Of a stretch of DNA of 42,325 bases, positions 16,580 through 24,499 are shown piece by piece; the stretch's first letter is position 1, and each line of letters begins with the position of its first letter. Both the position numbers and the translations under genes were made by a program. Source of the DNA: an uncultured Prevotellaceae bacterium (lineage in GTDB: Bacteria > Bacteroidota > Bacteroidia > Bacteroidales > Bacteroidaceae). The notes below the pieces were generated by a model. The model was not told the origin of the DNA, searched no databases, and saw only the letters and a program-made list of their open reading frames with translations. The stretch is from NCBI GenBank assembly GCA_947166655.1, contig CAMVFC010000011.1, positions 1 through 42,325 of the forward strand. The letters run 5' to 3'.

Positions 16580-17246
16580 ACTCATAGCCCTGTGCGATGA
16601 GCCATTCGAGGGCTTGGGGCAGTATCTTCCGAAGTTTGTCGATACTGCGAAGTGAATCGTGGAACGTAATGATGGATCCGTTGCGGGCGTAGCGTTTGAC
16701 GTTTTGTAGCACCTCCTCGGCGGTGAGCCATCCGCTGTAGTCGCGTGTCACCAAGTCCCACATGATAATCTGATACCCCTGACGTCGGATGGCGCGGTAC
16801 TGGTCGGTGCGCATCCAGCCGTGGGGAGGCCGGAAGAGAAGGGATGTGGCGTTCCCCTCCCTTTCTTTTTCCCCCTCATTGGCGAGGGGCTGCGGGGCGT
16901 TCGCCATGGCCTTCCTTATTTCTTCTTGTGCTTTCTCCGTGTTCTTGATATAGTTTTTGCTAAGCCAGCGGAGGCCTCCGATGTGGTTGTAGGTGTGGTT
17001 GCCGATGCGATGTCCTTCGTCGACGACCATTCGGAACACGTCGGGGTGCTTGCGAACGTTGTCGCCTACCATGAAGAAAGTCGCCTTGATGCCGTAGCGC
17101 GCTAAGGTCTCCAGCACGAAAGGTGTCGCCTCTGGAATAGGCCCGTCGTCAAAGGTCAGGTAGACGGCCTTTGACGACGGGTTCATACGCCAGACGGCAT
17201 GAGGGTATATCCACCGCAGGAAGCGGGCTGGTTGCTCGATGAACAC
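16563..17246 (-). CDS. Polysaccharide deacetylase (NodB/CE4 family)
   Basis: A metal-dependent N-acetyl (or other) deacetylase of glycans; the substrate is unknown. I place the start at GTG 17246 (reads FIEQPARFLRWIYP, 227 residues), 7 bp after the upstream DUF2723 stop. The open frame to 17342 lies entirely inside that gene. CE4 motifs are intact: TFDDGP (D33, D34), the metal pair H84/H88 in GNHTYNH, RPPHGW from R139, and ITFHDS near the end. Residues about 114-136 (NAPQPLANEGEKEREGNATS) interrupt the usual spacing before RPPHG and are encoded by a GC-rich palindrome-like sequence. There is no signal peptide, so it is cytoplasmic or membrane-associated. It is probably translated with DUF2723 from one mRNA, suggesting a shared glycan role. 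Confidence 0.88.
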   Translation of the reverse strand: MFIEQPARFLRWIYPHAVWRMNPSSKAVYLTFDDGPIPEATPFVLETLARYGIKATFFMVGDNVRKHPDVFRMVVDEGHRIGNHTYNHIGGLRWLSKNYIKNTEKAQEEIRKAMANAPQPLANEGEKEREGNATSLLFRPPHGWMRTDQYRAIRRQGYQIIMWDLVTRDYSGWLTAEEVLQNVKRYARNGSIITFHDSLRSIDKLRKILPQALEWLIAQGYEFKVFD

Positions 17247-17253
17247 GGCGGTG

Positions 17254-20200
17254 TCAGTAGTTGGTTCGCTTCTGGAACTCCGCGAAGTAAGTGCGCAGTG
17301 CCAGGTCGTAGAATTCGCTCTTCTTGGTGTCGGTCTGGTCAAGCACCTTGAGGGCGTTGGAGAGTTGGATGAGGTAGTAGTAGCACTCGTCTGCGCTTTG
17401 CTTCAGGCGATGGTCGCTCAGACCAGTGTACCACGCGCAGTACTCTGCGGCATTCTTGGCCACGCTCTCTGCCAGATGGGTGGCTTTTTCCTTATTGCCG
17501 AGGTCGAGCCACACTTGTGCCAGCTCGATGGAGCCGCTCTGGTAATTGTGAGGCACGGTGTACTCAGGGATGGCCTCTTCGGCACGGGCGACGACTTTGG
17601 CCGCCTTGTCTTTCTTGCCTTCGGCCATCAGCTGGGTGGCCAGTTGCGAGAAGAGACGGCGGTGCGTATAGCACATTCGCATGACAGTCTCGTCCAGATA
17701 GATACCTTTCTGGTCGATGCCGCCGAACTTGAAGCGGTTCATCAGGTTGTCATACATCTTTTCCGTGTCGATCCGCTTGCCGCTTTGCTTTGTGTCGAAG
17801 GGCGTGATGCGGTTGGCCAGACCCTCCTGAACGAAGTTGTTGCCTAAGTTGCCGTAGTTCTCCGAACCCACCGTCATGGCGACGTACAGCGGGCGTACCC
17901 AGTTGCAGCGGGCCAGCATCTCGTACATCATCATCTCGCTCTTGTAGACGGCTCGCTTGCCCTTGAGACTGATGTGCATCACGTCGGGGATAGAGTCTGC
18001 TGCTATCATCATGCCGCTCTGCCGTACAGCTTCCTTGTCGATGGTGATGACGAGGCTGTCGGTGGGGAAGATCTGCATGTCCTTGTTCGGGTTAAGGATC
18101 CACTTGTCGATGACGGTGCTCAGTTCGTAGGGATTGTCGCCCAGCAGCTGGTGCATCGTTACGGGGTCATCCTTGTAGTATTCGATGGCTTGCTCCAGGG
18201 TTCCCGGGCTGACGCGGATGCCTTCGCGGGTACCTGCCACGTAGTCGATGCGTTTCCACTTGATGGGCACGCTGGGCGAGTCGTAGGCGGGACGGCGCAT
18301 CTGGTCGATATACCAGTCGGTCTGCAGGTACGAGAGGTTGCAGACGCGGGCATCCGTGCGTACGCCTTCGGTCTCTTGGTTGTACCAGAGGGGGAAGGTG
18401 TCGTTGTCTCCGTTGGTGAAGATAATCGGGTTGCCCTCTTGTGGCAGGCTCTGGAGGTAGTTCTGTCCGAAGTCGCGGCAGGTGTATCGTCCGCTACGGT
18501 CGTGGTCGTCCCACGTCTGGGACACCATCTGTACGGGCACCAGCAGGCAGATTAGCGAGACGAGCGCTCCGAGCATAGCCTTGCCTGTCTTGCGTTCAAT
18601 GAGGTCTGCGATGGCGGCTGCTCCGAGTCCTATCCAGATGGCAAAGGCATAGAACGAGCCGGCATAAGCGTAGTCACGTTCGCGTGGCTGCATAGGCGTC
18701 TGGTTCAGATAGAAGACAATCGCCAGACCCGTCATGAAGAACAGGAAGAAGACCACCCAAAACTGTTTGACGCCAAGGTCGGTGGGCACGGCGTCTGCTG
18801 TCGTCTCCGCAGGCACCGTCGTGGTCTGCTGCTTCCAAGCCTGCCACAGCAATCCGAAGATGCCCAACAGCAGGGGCAGGCAGAAGAAGACGTTGCGGCC
18901 TTTGTTCTCGCGCAACTCCGAAGGCAGCTTCGACTGGTCGCCCAGGCGGGCGTTGTCCAGCATCGGTATGCCTGTGATCCAGTTGCCGTGCTCCAGCTCG
19001 CCGTTGCCCTGTATGTCGTTCTGTCGGCCTGCGAAGTTCCACATGAAGTAGCGCCAGTACATGAAGTTCACCTGGTAGCTGAGGAAGAACCTGATGTTTT
19101 CCAGCTGCGAGGGCATCTTTACCATGATTGGTTCGCCGCAGCGGTCGTAGGGCACCTGCGAGCCCTCGACGCCGCCCATCCACGATTCGTAAGCATCGGC
19201 GTGGCGGTCGCTGTACATTCGGGGGAAGAGCATGTTCTGGGCGTAGATGTACTCGAGGTCGTATCGCTGAATCTCGTAGCGGTCCGGCTCGTCGGGCGAG
19301 GCTTTCTCCTTACGCTGGTAGACGGGCGCCCCCTCTTTCGAGACGGGCACACAGTAGCCGCCGTCGGCTTTCAGCTTCACCTGCGACGTGTAGGCCGGTC
19401 CGTAGAAGAGCGGACGTGTGCCGTACTGCTCGCGGTTGAGGTATGTGCCCAGGGTGAAGATGTCCTCGGGCGAGTTCTGGTCCATCGGTGTGTTGGCCGT
19501 GGACCGAATGACGATGACGGCATACGACGAGTAGCCAATCATGATCATCAGCATACACAGCAGCGATGTGTTCATCAGGCGTGCCGACACCAGCGGCTTG
19601 CCCTCGTGGTGCCACTGCAGCAGGCCGTATAGGGCGGCGAGCACGACGGCACCGATGATGATGCTCGCCAGGCCGTAGCCGTAGAAGGGGATGCCGAGCA
19701 TAGCCACGCTGACGAGGTAAGCGATGTTCATGCGCAGGCGGCTGCGCTCGGCCACGGTCTCCCAGATGGCCCACAGCACGACGCCGATGAGCAGGATGAT
19801 GTAGACGATGAGGCCGCTGTTGAAAGGCAGCGAGAGGGTGTTCACGAACAGCAATTCGAACCATCCGCCCACCTTCACGATGCCGGGCACGATGCCATAG
19901 AGCACGGCGGCCACCAGGACGAACGACCCTACGAGGGCGTAGATGCTGCCCTTCAGTGTGGCGTTCTCCGAGCGCTTATAATAATATATAAGTACGAGCG
20001 CGGGCAGGCATAGCAGATTCAGCAGGTGGACGCCGATGGAGAGGCCTGTCAGGTAGGCAATCAGGATGAGCCAGCGGTCGCTGTGCGGCTTGTCGGCATT
20101 GTCCTCCCACTTCAGCATCAGCCAGAACACGACGGCCGTGAACAGCGAACTGTAAGCATAGACTTCGCCCTCGACGGCTGAGTACCAGAAGGTGTCGCTC

Positions 20201-20598
20201 CAGCAATAAGCCAAGGCACCCGTCATCGCAGCGCCTTCGATGGCAACGAGCTGCGGCAACGTCTGTACCCATCCGCCCGGACAGACCAGCTTGCGCGCCA
20301 GGTGCGAGATGGTCCAATACAGGAACATGATACACAGTGCACTCAGCAACGCATTCATCACGTTCACCATCAGCGCTACCTTCGCCGGGTCCGACGTCAG
20401 CTGTGTGAACAGGTTGCCTGTCAGCATGAAAAACGGTGCCCCTGGCGGGTGACCCACTTCGAGTTTATAGGCGGTGGTGATGAACTCAGGGCAGTCCCAG
20501 AAGGAGGCCGTGGGTTCGACGGTGGACACATACGTGAAGGCTGCGATGGCGAAAGCCAACCACCCCAGCACGTTGTCCACAAGACGGAAATGCTTCAT
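17254..20598 (-). CDS. DUF2723-family membrane protein, probable glycosyltransferase
   Basis: The protein has 1114 residues. Residues about 1-560 hold many transmembrane helices; residue 600 onward continues with more helices and then a large soluble C-terminal domain with TPR-like helices. The N-terminus has the GT-C-type signature FWDCPEF with D35 and E38 in the first extracytoplasmic loop, followed by GHPPGAPFFMLTGN, diagnostic of DUF2723. The family is related to human TMEM260, a protein O-mannosyltransferase, so lipid-linked sugar transfer to envelope proteins is a reasonable but unproven role. A TAATTTTG promoter element lies upstream (20666-20673). The deacetylase gene follows after 7 bp. 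Confidence 0.88.
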   Translation of the reverse strand: MKHFRLVDNVLGWLAFAIAAFTYVSTVEPTASFWDCPEFITTAYKLEVGHPPGAPFFMLTGNLFTQLTSDPAKVALMVNVMNALLSALCIMFLYWTISHLARKLVCPGGWVQTLPQLVAIEGAAMTGALAYCWSDTFWYSAVEGEVYAYSSLFTAVVFWLMLKWEDNADKPHSDRWLILIAYLTGLSIGVHLLNLLCLPALVLIYYYKRSENATLKGSIYALVGSFVLVAAVLYGIVPGIVKVGGWFELLFVNTLSLPFNSGLIVYIILLIGVVLWAIWETVAERSRLRMNIAYLVSVAMLGIPFYGYGLASIIIGAVVLAALYGLLQWHHEGKPLVSARLMNTSLLCMLMIMIGYSSYAVIVIRSTANTPMDQNSPEDIFTLGTYLNREQYGTRPLFYGPAYTSQVKLKADGGYCVPVSKEGAPVYQRKEKASPDEPDRYEIQRYDLEYIYAQNMLFPRMYSDRHADAYESWMGGVEGSQVPYDRCGEPIMVKMPSQLENIRFFLSYQVNFMYWRYFMWNFAGRQNDIQGNGELEHGNWITGIPMLDNARLGDQSKLPSELRENKGRNVFFCLPLLLGIFGLLWQAWKQQTTTVPAETTADAVPTDLGVKQFWVVFFLFFMTGLAIVFYLNQTPMQPRERDYAYAGSFYAFAIWIGLGAAAIADLIERKTGKAMLGALVSLICLLVPVQMVSQTWDDHDRSGRYTCRDFGQNYLQSLPQEGNPIIFTNGDNDTFPLWYNQETEGVRTDARVCNLSYLQTDWYIDQMRRPAYDSPSVPIKWKRIDYVAGTREGIRVSPGTLEQAIEYYKDDPVTMHQLLGDNPYELSTVIDKWILNPNKDMQIFPTDSLVITIDKEAVRQSGMMIAADSIPDVMHISLKGKRAVYKSEMMMYEMLARCNWVRPLYVAMTVGSENYGNLGNNFVQEGLANRITPFDTKQSGKRIDTEKMYDNLMNRFKFGGIDQKGIYLDETVMRMCYTHRRLFSQLATQLMAEGKKDKAAKVVARAEEAIPEYTVPHNYQSGSIELAQVWLDLGNKEKATHLAESVAKNAAEYCAWYTGLSDHRLKQSADECYYYLIQLSNALKVLDQTDTKKSEFYDLALRTYFAEFQKRTNY

Positions 20599-20631
20599 AT
20601 TCTCTTCAGAGTTTAAAAAGTGAATGCGGAA

Positions 20632-20649
20632 CGTCTGCGCGCACAGACG
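20632..20649. repeat. Inverted repeat in the DUF2723 leader
   Basis: CGTCTG-CGCGCA-CAGACG is a 6-bp stem with a self-complementary centre, located between the -7 element (20666) and the start codon (20598). It would be in the transcript leader. Confidence 0.45.
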
Positions 20650-20665
20650 CGCACATAATCCGCGG

Positions 20666-20673
20666 CAAAATTA
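20666..20673 (-). promoter_or_regulatory. -7 promoter element (TAATTTTG) of the DUF2723 gene
   Basis: A TAnnTTTG match on the minus strand, 67 bp upstream of ATG 20598. Confidence 0.6.
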
Positions 20674-20802
20674 GATAAAAATCGCGTAACAGACGAAGAA
20701 TTAGCGAAGATTCTCTCCCTCTGCCTCTTTTTTTAGCTTTCGGAAGTCCTCTCATACTGCATATTCTACGGATTGGCTGAAAACTGAGGGGCCTGAGAGT
20801 GA

Positions 20803-20837
20803 GGAATGAGATGTACTTTCAGGGCTTGAAGGTGACT
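20803..20837 (+). repeat. Short dispersed repeat, copy 1 (overlaps DUF3098 3' end)
   Basis: GATGTACTTTCAGGGCTTG followed by AAGGTGACT closely matches 28569-28602. The DUF3098 stop codon (20819-20821) and its last residues lie inside this repeat, so the C-terminus TLVTFKP is repeat-derived. Confidence 0.55.
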
Positions 20838-21163
20838 AGAGTTCTCGCGCCTCTCTCGCGGGGCACGTACAGCACGGCGGGCACCATCAGCACAAAGCCG
20901 GCGAAGCACAGCACGGGCGCGGTGCCTATCCTTCTGCTGTCGAAGGCTCCCGGCCCCGGCGCCGCAGCATAGCGTCCGCCGAACTCAGCGCGGACATCTC
21001 GCTGCGGCAACATCAGCAGACAACCTGCTACGATCAGCACCACGGCCACGGCTGTCAGGGCGAAGTTCTGCCAGCCAAAGGCGCAACACCACCGGCGGCT
21101 TCTCGGGCACATCGTCATTGGGTCTTCTGTCGGCCGTTTTTCCTTTTCTGTTTTCATTTTCAT
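20819..21163 (-). CDS. DUF3098-family small membrane protein
   Basis: The protein has 114 residues. The core matches DUF3098: FGWQNFALTAVAVVLIVAG (first membrane helix, about 29-52), then SRRIGTAPVLCFAGFVLM (second helix, about 76-98). Function is unknown. In many Bacteroidetes this family sits beside the cell-division gene ftsX and the undecaprenyl-phosphate gene uppP. Neither is present here, so this is a relocated or isolated copy. The N-terminal 25 residues are charged and longer than usual. The final residues fall in a short dispersed repeat, suggesting the original 3' end was replaced. A TATCTTTG promoter lies at 21215-21222. Confidence 0.75.
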   Translation of the reverse strand: MKMKTEKEKRPTEDPMTMCPRSRRWCCAFGWQNFALTAVAVVLIVAGCLLMLPQRDVRAEFGGRYAAAPGPGAFDSRRIGTAPVLCFAGFVLMVPAVLYVPRERGARTLVTFKP

Positions 21164-21214
21164 AGTAACTCACTTTTTGGGGGTTGGACATTCGTAGTTT
21201 CCGGAAATCGGCGG

Positions 21215-21222
21215 CAAAGATA
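21215..21222 (-). promoter_or_regulatory. -7 promoter element (TATCTTTG) of the DUF3098 gene
   Basis: A perfect TAnnTTTG match on the minus strand, 51 bp upstream of ATG 21163. Confidence 0.65.
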
Positions 21223-21588
21223 ATGTAAAACCTCTTTTGCTCCACCTTCCCTTCCCTGACATTTCCCTGACATCTGACTGACAATTGGCTGACAGAAAGC
21301 TGCCAAAAGGTGATGCTCCCCTCAAAAAAGGATTCTATGTTGCGCGCCGGGAAATACGCATTTGCCGGCCGAAGAGCCTGTGTCTACGGTCGGCAAACGC
21401 GAATTTCACGGACAGAAGCGGCAGTGCGCCCTTGCGAATAAAAACTATTGTAGTGTACAGACCGGGGCAGGAGGAGTGGCCCTTCCGTATGAATGCCACA
21501 GCATCCGTGAGCGTGGCGACTGGCACGGCCCGATGTCCTTTGCCATGTCCGCCGATATCTACCGCATTGGCGAGGGCTGGTCGGATAA
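21223..21588. other. Intergenic stretch without a supported gene
   Basis: Short frames exist on both strands but none has a recognisable domain. An inverted repeat about 13 bp per arm surrounds a 12-bp centre near 21358-21409 (TTTGCCGGCCG ... CGGTCGGCAAA). It again has TTTG and CAAA ends but lacks the 22-bp period of the arrays elsewhere. I see nothing else interpretable. Confidence 0.4.
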
Positions 21589-22179
21589 TTACGATGGTAG
21601 CGTCTCTCTAAGCCAGTGGCAGAGGTAGTCCACCTGTTCTTTGGTATTGCCCATGAAGACGGCGCATTCCTTATGCCCCTCAAACTGCGGTGTCACACCC
21701 TCCATGGCACTGAGAGCTGAGACCGTGACCAATTCGCGTTCGGCCGGAGTCAGCTGGTCGCTGGAAAAGATATCACCGAAAAGGTGCGCCTTCATGTAGT
21801 AATCGGCCTGGGGACAGAACGTGTAGTCCCATGGTATGCCGCCCTCATCGCGGGTCTGCATCTCCGTACCGCGCTGCAAAGCCAGATCTGCGTTATCCCA
21901 AGTGGCAGGGCGATGGAAGGGAGTGCCTTCAGGGTCTGCGAGGCCCTTAGCCTTGCGCTCAGAGAGCACATGCTCCAAAGTGTTTAGTGCATTCAGCGAA
22001 CGGGGAAACCCGGTGTAGGCATAAAGTCCGGCAAAAGCATCCTTCATTTGGTTGACGCTTACGCCGCCATCAAGCGCCTCGCGAATGGCAAGGTCAAGCC
22101 GATGCAAATCACCCCGTGCTTCCAATGCTGCGCAGGCACAGAGCAGAAGCATTGGCTGAGAAAGAATTTCTTTATCCAT
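21589..22179 (-). CDS. Carboxymuconolactone decarboxylase (CMD/AhpD-like) family protein
   Basis: The protein has 196 residues with two CMD-like repeats: residues about 10-80 (LDLAIREALDGGVSVNQMKDAFAGLYAYTGFPRSLNAL) and about 130-190 (SSDQLTPAERELVTVSALSAMEGVTPQFEGH). The family forms helical trimers or hexamers; some are decarboxylases, others AhpD-type peroxidase partners. The AhpD redox CxxC motif is absent (the conserved loop reads SAMEGV), so peroxidase function is unlikely and substrate is unknown. The N-terminus starts abruptly at MDKEILSQPM without signal peptide. It is flanked by repeat-rich DNA upstream and non-coding DNA downstream, and appears to be a lone gene. Confidence 0.82.
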   Translation of the reverse strand: MDKEILSQPMLLLCACAALEARGDLHRLDLAIREALDGGVSVNQMKDAFAGLYAYTGFPRSLNALNTLEHVLSERKAKGLADPEGTPFHRPATWDNADLALQRGTEMQTRDEGGIPWDYTFCPQADYYMKAHLFGDIFSSDQLTPAERELVTVSALSAMEGVTPQFEGHKECAVFMGNTKEQVDYLCHWLRETLPS

Positions 22180-22271
22180 ATTAAAGTCCGATTGATCTGT
22201 TTCGCTTTACAAAACAACAAGTATGTCCCGCAACGGCTCATTTTCCCAACCGTCGGGGAATCGCATTGCGC

Positions 22272-22391
22272 TTATATCACTGCAGACAGCCGAGTGTCAA
22301 TCTTCGCCTTCATATCGCTGTTTTGAGGAATGATGTTTAGGTAATACTTGATGATGCAAAAGTTGAAATAGATGCGCAGTGTATCCGTGGG
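22272..22391 (-). pseudogene. Possible 3' remnant of a lost gene
   Basis: A 39-codon stop-to-stop frame reads TDTLRIYFNFCIIKYYLNII, then PQNSDMKAKIDTRLSAVI, then TAA. Its amphipathic, protein-like composition stands out from the surrounding non-coding DNA, and no start codon lies near its beginning. It could be the surviving C-terminus of a deleted gene. I do not recognise the family. It may be chance. Confidence 0.3.
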
Positions 22392-22580
22392 TTAAAAAAC
22401 GACTCGCACATTTGAGCATCGTTGAGAGGCTTGGCGGGTTATAGTCGTTGCAAAGGAACGGCTTTATTTTGGAATTGCCAAACTTTTTTGAAGAAAATGG
22501 ATAGAAGCTGTCAAGGAAATTCTCCCCGTTTTGCCTCTATCGGTTCATTCGCATTGCGGCGAAAGGAGGAAGAAACATTC

Positions 22581-22822
22581 TGCACTTTCGCCCGAAGGCT
22601 GACGGGGAAGGGGATGGAGCCTGGTGCACTTTCGCCCGAAGGCTGACGGGGAAGGGGATGGAGCCTGATGTACTTTCGCCCGAAGGCTAACGGTAAAGAG
22701 GGGGAAACCTGATGCACTTTCGCCCGAAGGCTGTCGGTAAAGAGGAAGAAACATTCTGTACTTTCGCCCGAAGGCTGACGGGGAAGGGGAAGAAACCTGA
22801 TGTACTTTTGCCCGGAAGCCCA
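22581..22822. repeat. 44-bp tandem repeat, about 5.5 units
   Basis: TGCACTTTCG or TGTACTTTCG begins at 22581, 22625, 22669, 22713, 22757 and 22801, exactly 44 bp apart. Each unit contains CTTTCGCCCGAAGG, which can form a small hairpin, then a purine-rich half (ACGGGGAAGGGGATGGAG or variants). The period is not a multiple of three, so it does not encode a protein repeat. The array adjoins the palindrome-array element at 22866. Confidence 0.9.
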
Positions 22823-22865
22823 TATCTTGGTCGAATGAATGATTGGCGTTGCAACCAAAGACGGG

Positions 22866-23043
22866 CAGAAAAATCATGCGCGACGCCCTTCCCACACGCG
22901 ACAGTTGCTTAAGCCGATTCTTTGACGATTCACGAATCGTTAATTAACGATTCGCGAATGTTCAATTAACGATTCGTGAATCGTCAAACAAAACTCCCTT
23001 GTAAAAAACGTCGCTCAAACGCCTCTTTCAGCTAAATCGGTTG
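22866..23043 (-). repeat. Dispersed palindrome-array element, copy B (three palindromes)
   Basis: This 178-bp element is the inverted counterpart of 3318-3517. The array is TTTG (22921-22924), palindromes at 22925, 22947 and 22969 with 6-bp spacers TAATTA and CAATTA, then CAAA (22985-22988). The outer palindromes ACGATTCACGAATCGT and ACGATTCGTGAATCGT are reverse complements of each other, so the full 68-bp array is nearly palindromic. The length difference from copy A (200 versus 178) is exactly one 22-bp unit. Confidence 0.88.
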
Positions 23044-23047
23044 CCCA

Positions 23048-23089
23048 TAAAAAAAGAAAACACCTTGGAAATCGACGATTTCCAAGGTG
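23048..23089 (-). terminator. Rho-independent terminator after tRNA-Leu
   Basis: A 12-14-bp perfect stem (CACCTTGGAAATCG / CGATTTCCAAGGTG) is followed on the minus strand by TTTTCTTTTTTT. It starts 7 bp past the tRNA 3' end. Confidence 0.93.
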
Positions 23090-23096
23090 GCCTAAG

Positions 23097-23178
23097 TACC
23101 CTGAGCCGGGGTCGAACCGGCACGGGTTTCCCCACTGGTGTTTGAGACCAGCGCGTCTACCGATTCCGCCATCAGGGC
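23097..23178 (-). tRNA. tRNA-Leu (anticodon CAA)
   Basis: The acceptor stem is GCCCTGA/TCAGGGT, the D-arm region contains GGCGGAATCGGTAGACGC, and the anticodon arm is CTGGT-CTCAAAC-ACCAG, giving anticodon CAA (reads UUG). A short variable arm GTGGGGAAACCCGT marks a class II tRNA, and the T-arm is GCCGG-TTCGACC-CCGGC. It spans 82 nt with no encoded CCA. It has its own promoter (23191) and terminator (23048), so it is a single-gene transcript. Confidence 0.95.
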
Positions 23179-23190
23179 TTGAAGACGGGG

Positions 23191-23198
23191 CAAAGGTA
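23191..23198 (-). promoter_or_regulatory. -7 promoter element (TACCTTTG) of tRNA-Leu
   Basis: A TAnnTTTG match on the minus strand, 12 bp upstream of the tRNA 5' end, at the expected distance for a start just before the mature tRNA. Confidence 0.75.
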
Positions 23199-23260
23199 CG
23201 TGTTTTTTTTGGATTGTGCGGTATGTTCCGCGATTTTTTTTGCGTGTAGGGTGTGTTTTT

Positions 23261-24499
23261 TTAGGCGGCAGGGCGTTGTCGGGTCATGCGCTGGACGGGC
23301 AACCACACGGTGATGGCGCCCACGACGAGGACGGTGGCGAAGACGAGGAGAAGGTCTGCGGGCTGTACGCTGACGGGATAGGCGTCAACGAGGAAGGAGC
23401 CTTCGCTCTGCCCCAGCCGGACGAGTCCGAACTGCTGCTGTGCCCAGCAGAGGGCGAGGCCGATGAGAATGCCTGCTGCTGCTCCGATGCCGGAGGTGAG
23501 CCACCCCTCGGCGAGGAAGATGCGGCGCAGCTGACCCTCGTCGGCGCCGAGTGCGCGGAGGGTCTGGCTGTTGTCGCTCTTCTCGAGCATGAGCATGGAG
23601 AGTGAGCTGATGATGTTGAAGGATGCTACGAGGAGGATGAAGGTGAGGAAGAGGTAGGCGATGACTTTCTCCACCTGCATGATGCGGAAGGTGTCTGCCT
23701 GCTGTTGGTAGCGGTTCTCTACGCGGAAGCGAGGTCCTGCGATGCGCTGGAGCTCGCTCTGCACACGCGGCAGTGAGGCGCCGGGGCGCAGCCGCAGTTC
23801 GAGGCTGCTGACCTGTCCTTCGCGGTCGAAGAGCTGGCGTGTGAAGCGCAGTGAGGTGAGGATGTACTGGCTGTCGTAGAGGTTCTGGTTGGTGGCGAAG
23901 ACGACGCCGGGGGAGTGCAACTCTCCGCAGCGGAAGCTCTGCATGGGGTTGGTCAGTGCGGCTCGTTCGCCGCGTCGTGGGGCGTACAAGGGCAGTGTGC
24001 CTTCGAAGCTGCTGCTGAGGCCAAGTGATGCTGCCAGCCTGATGCCGAGGATGCCGTAGTCGAGGACGTCGGCATGAAGGGCGAAGTGGCCGTCGCCGTA
24101 GAGGTGCTGTTTGATGTCGGTCTGGCGAGTGTAGCTGTCATCGACGCCTTTCACGGTGACGACCCACTGGCGCCCGTCGGCTACGATGAGTGCCTGGTCC
24201 TGGAGCACGTCGGTGGCCACGAGGACATCTTCGTGCTGGCGCAGTGCCTGCAGGGTGGCGTCGGAGGCATCGAGGGTCTTGCCTTCGACCAGGCTGATGC
24301 GCAGTTGCGGGTCGAAGGCAGTGAAGAGGGAGGCCACGAGGTCGCGGAAGCCGTTGAAGACGGAGAGCGTGACGACCATGGCAGCCGTGGCAAGGGCGAC
24401 GCCGCAAACGGCGATGGCGGAGATGATGCCAGTGGTGTGGTGGCGCTTGGACGCCAGCAGATAGCGGCGGGCGACGAAGAGGGGAAACATAGTCGTCAT
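23261..24499 (-). CDS. LolC/E-like ABC transporter permease (FtsX/MacB fold)
   Basis: The protein has 412 residues. An N-terminal membrane helix (about 20-45, GIISAIAVCGVALATAAMVV) precedes a periplasmic domain of about 200 residues and then three C-terminal helices (around 270, 320 and 370; VIAYLFLTFILLVASFNII, GIGAAAGILIGLALCW, LLLVFATVLVVGAITVW). This is the LolC/LolE arrangement that extracts lipoproteins from the inner membrane with an ATPase partner (LolD), which is not in the window. The start is ATG 24499, whose ATGA overlaps the rbfA stop. The longer open frame to 24727 lies within rbfA. Order sufE-rbfA-permease indicates one operon. Confidence 0.87.
   Translation of the reverse strand: MTTMFPLFVARRYLLASKRHHTTGIISAIAVCGVALATAAMVVTLSVFNGFRDLVASLFTAFDPQLRISLVEGKTLDASDATLQALRQHEDVLVATDVLQDQALIVADGRQWVVTVKGVDDSYTRQTDIKQHLYGDGHFALHADVLDYGILGIRLAASLGLSSSFEGTLPLYAPRRGERAALTNPMQSFRCGELHSPGVVFATNQNLYDSQYILTSLRFTRQLFDREGQVSSLELRLRPGASLPRVQSELQRIAGPRFRVENRYQQQADTFRIMQVEKVIAYLFLTFILLVASFNIISSLSMLMLEKSDNSQTLRALGADEGQLRRIFLAEGWLTSGIGAAAGILIGLALCWAQQQFGLVRLGQSEGSFLVDAYPVSVQPADLLLVFATVLVVGAITVWLPVQRMTRQRPAA

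Noticed and set aside
17247..17342. ATG at 17342 as the deacetylase start
   Set aside because: That extension is inside the DUF2723 coding region. The GTG at 17246 starts the conserved FIEQP segment 7 bp after the upstream stop.
22581..22822. CRISPR array
   Set aside because: Units are contiguous with no unique spacers, and no cas genes are nearby.
22545..22895. Minus-strand frames across the 44-bp repeat as a repeat protein
   Set aside because: A 44-bp period shifts the frame in every unit, so no real amino-acid repeat would be kept. Several frames are open only because the units lack stops.
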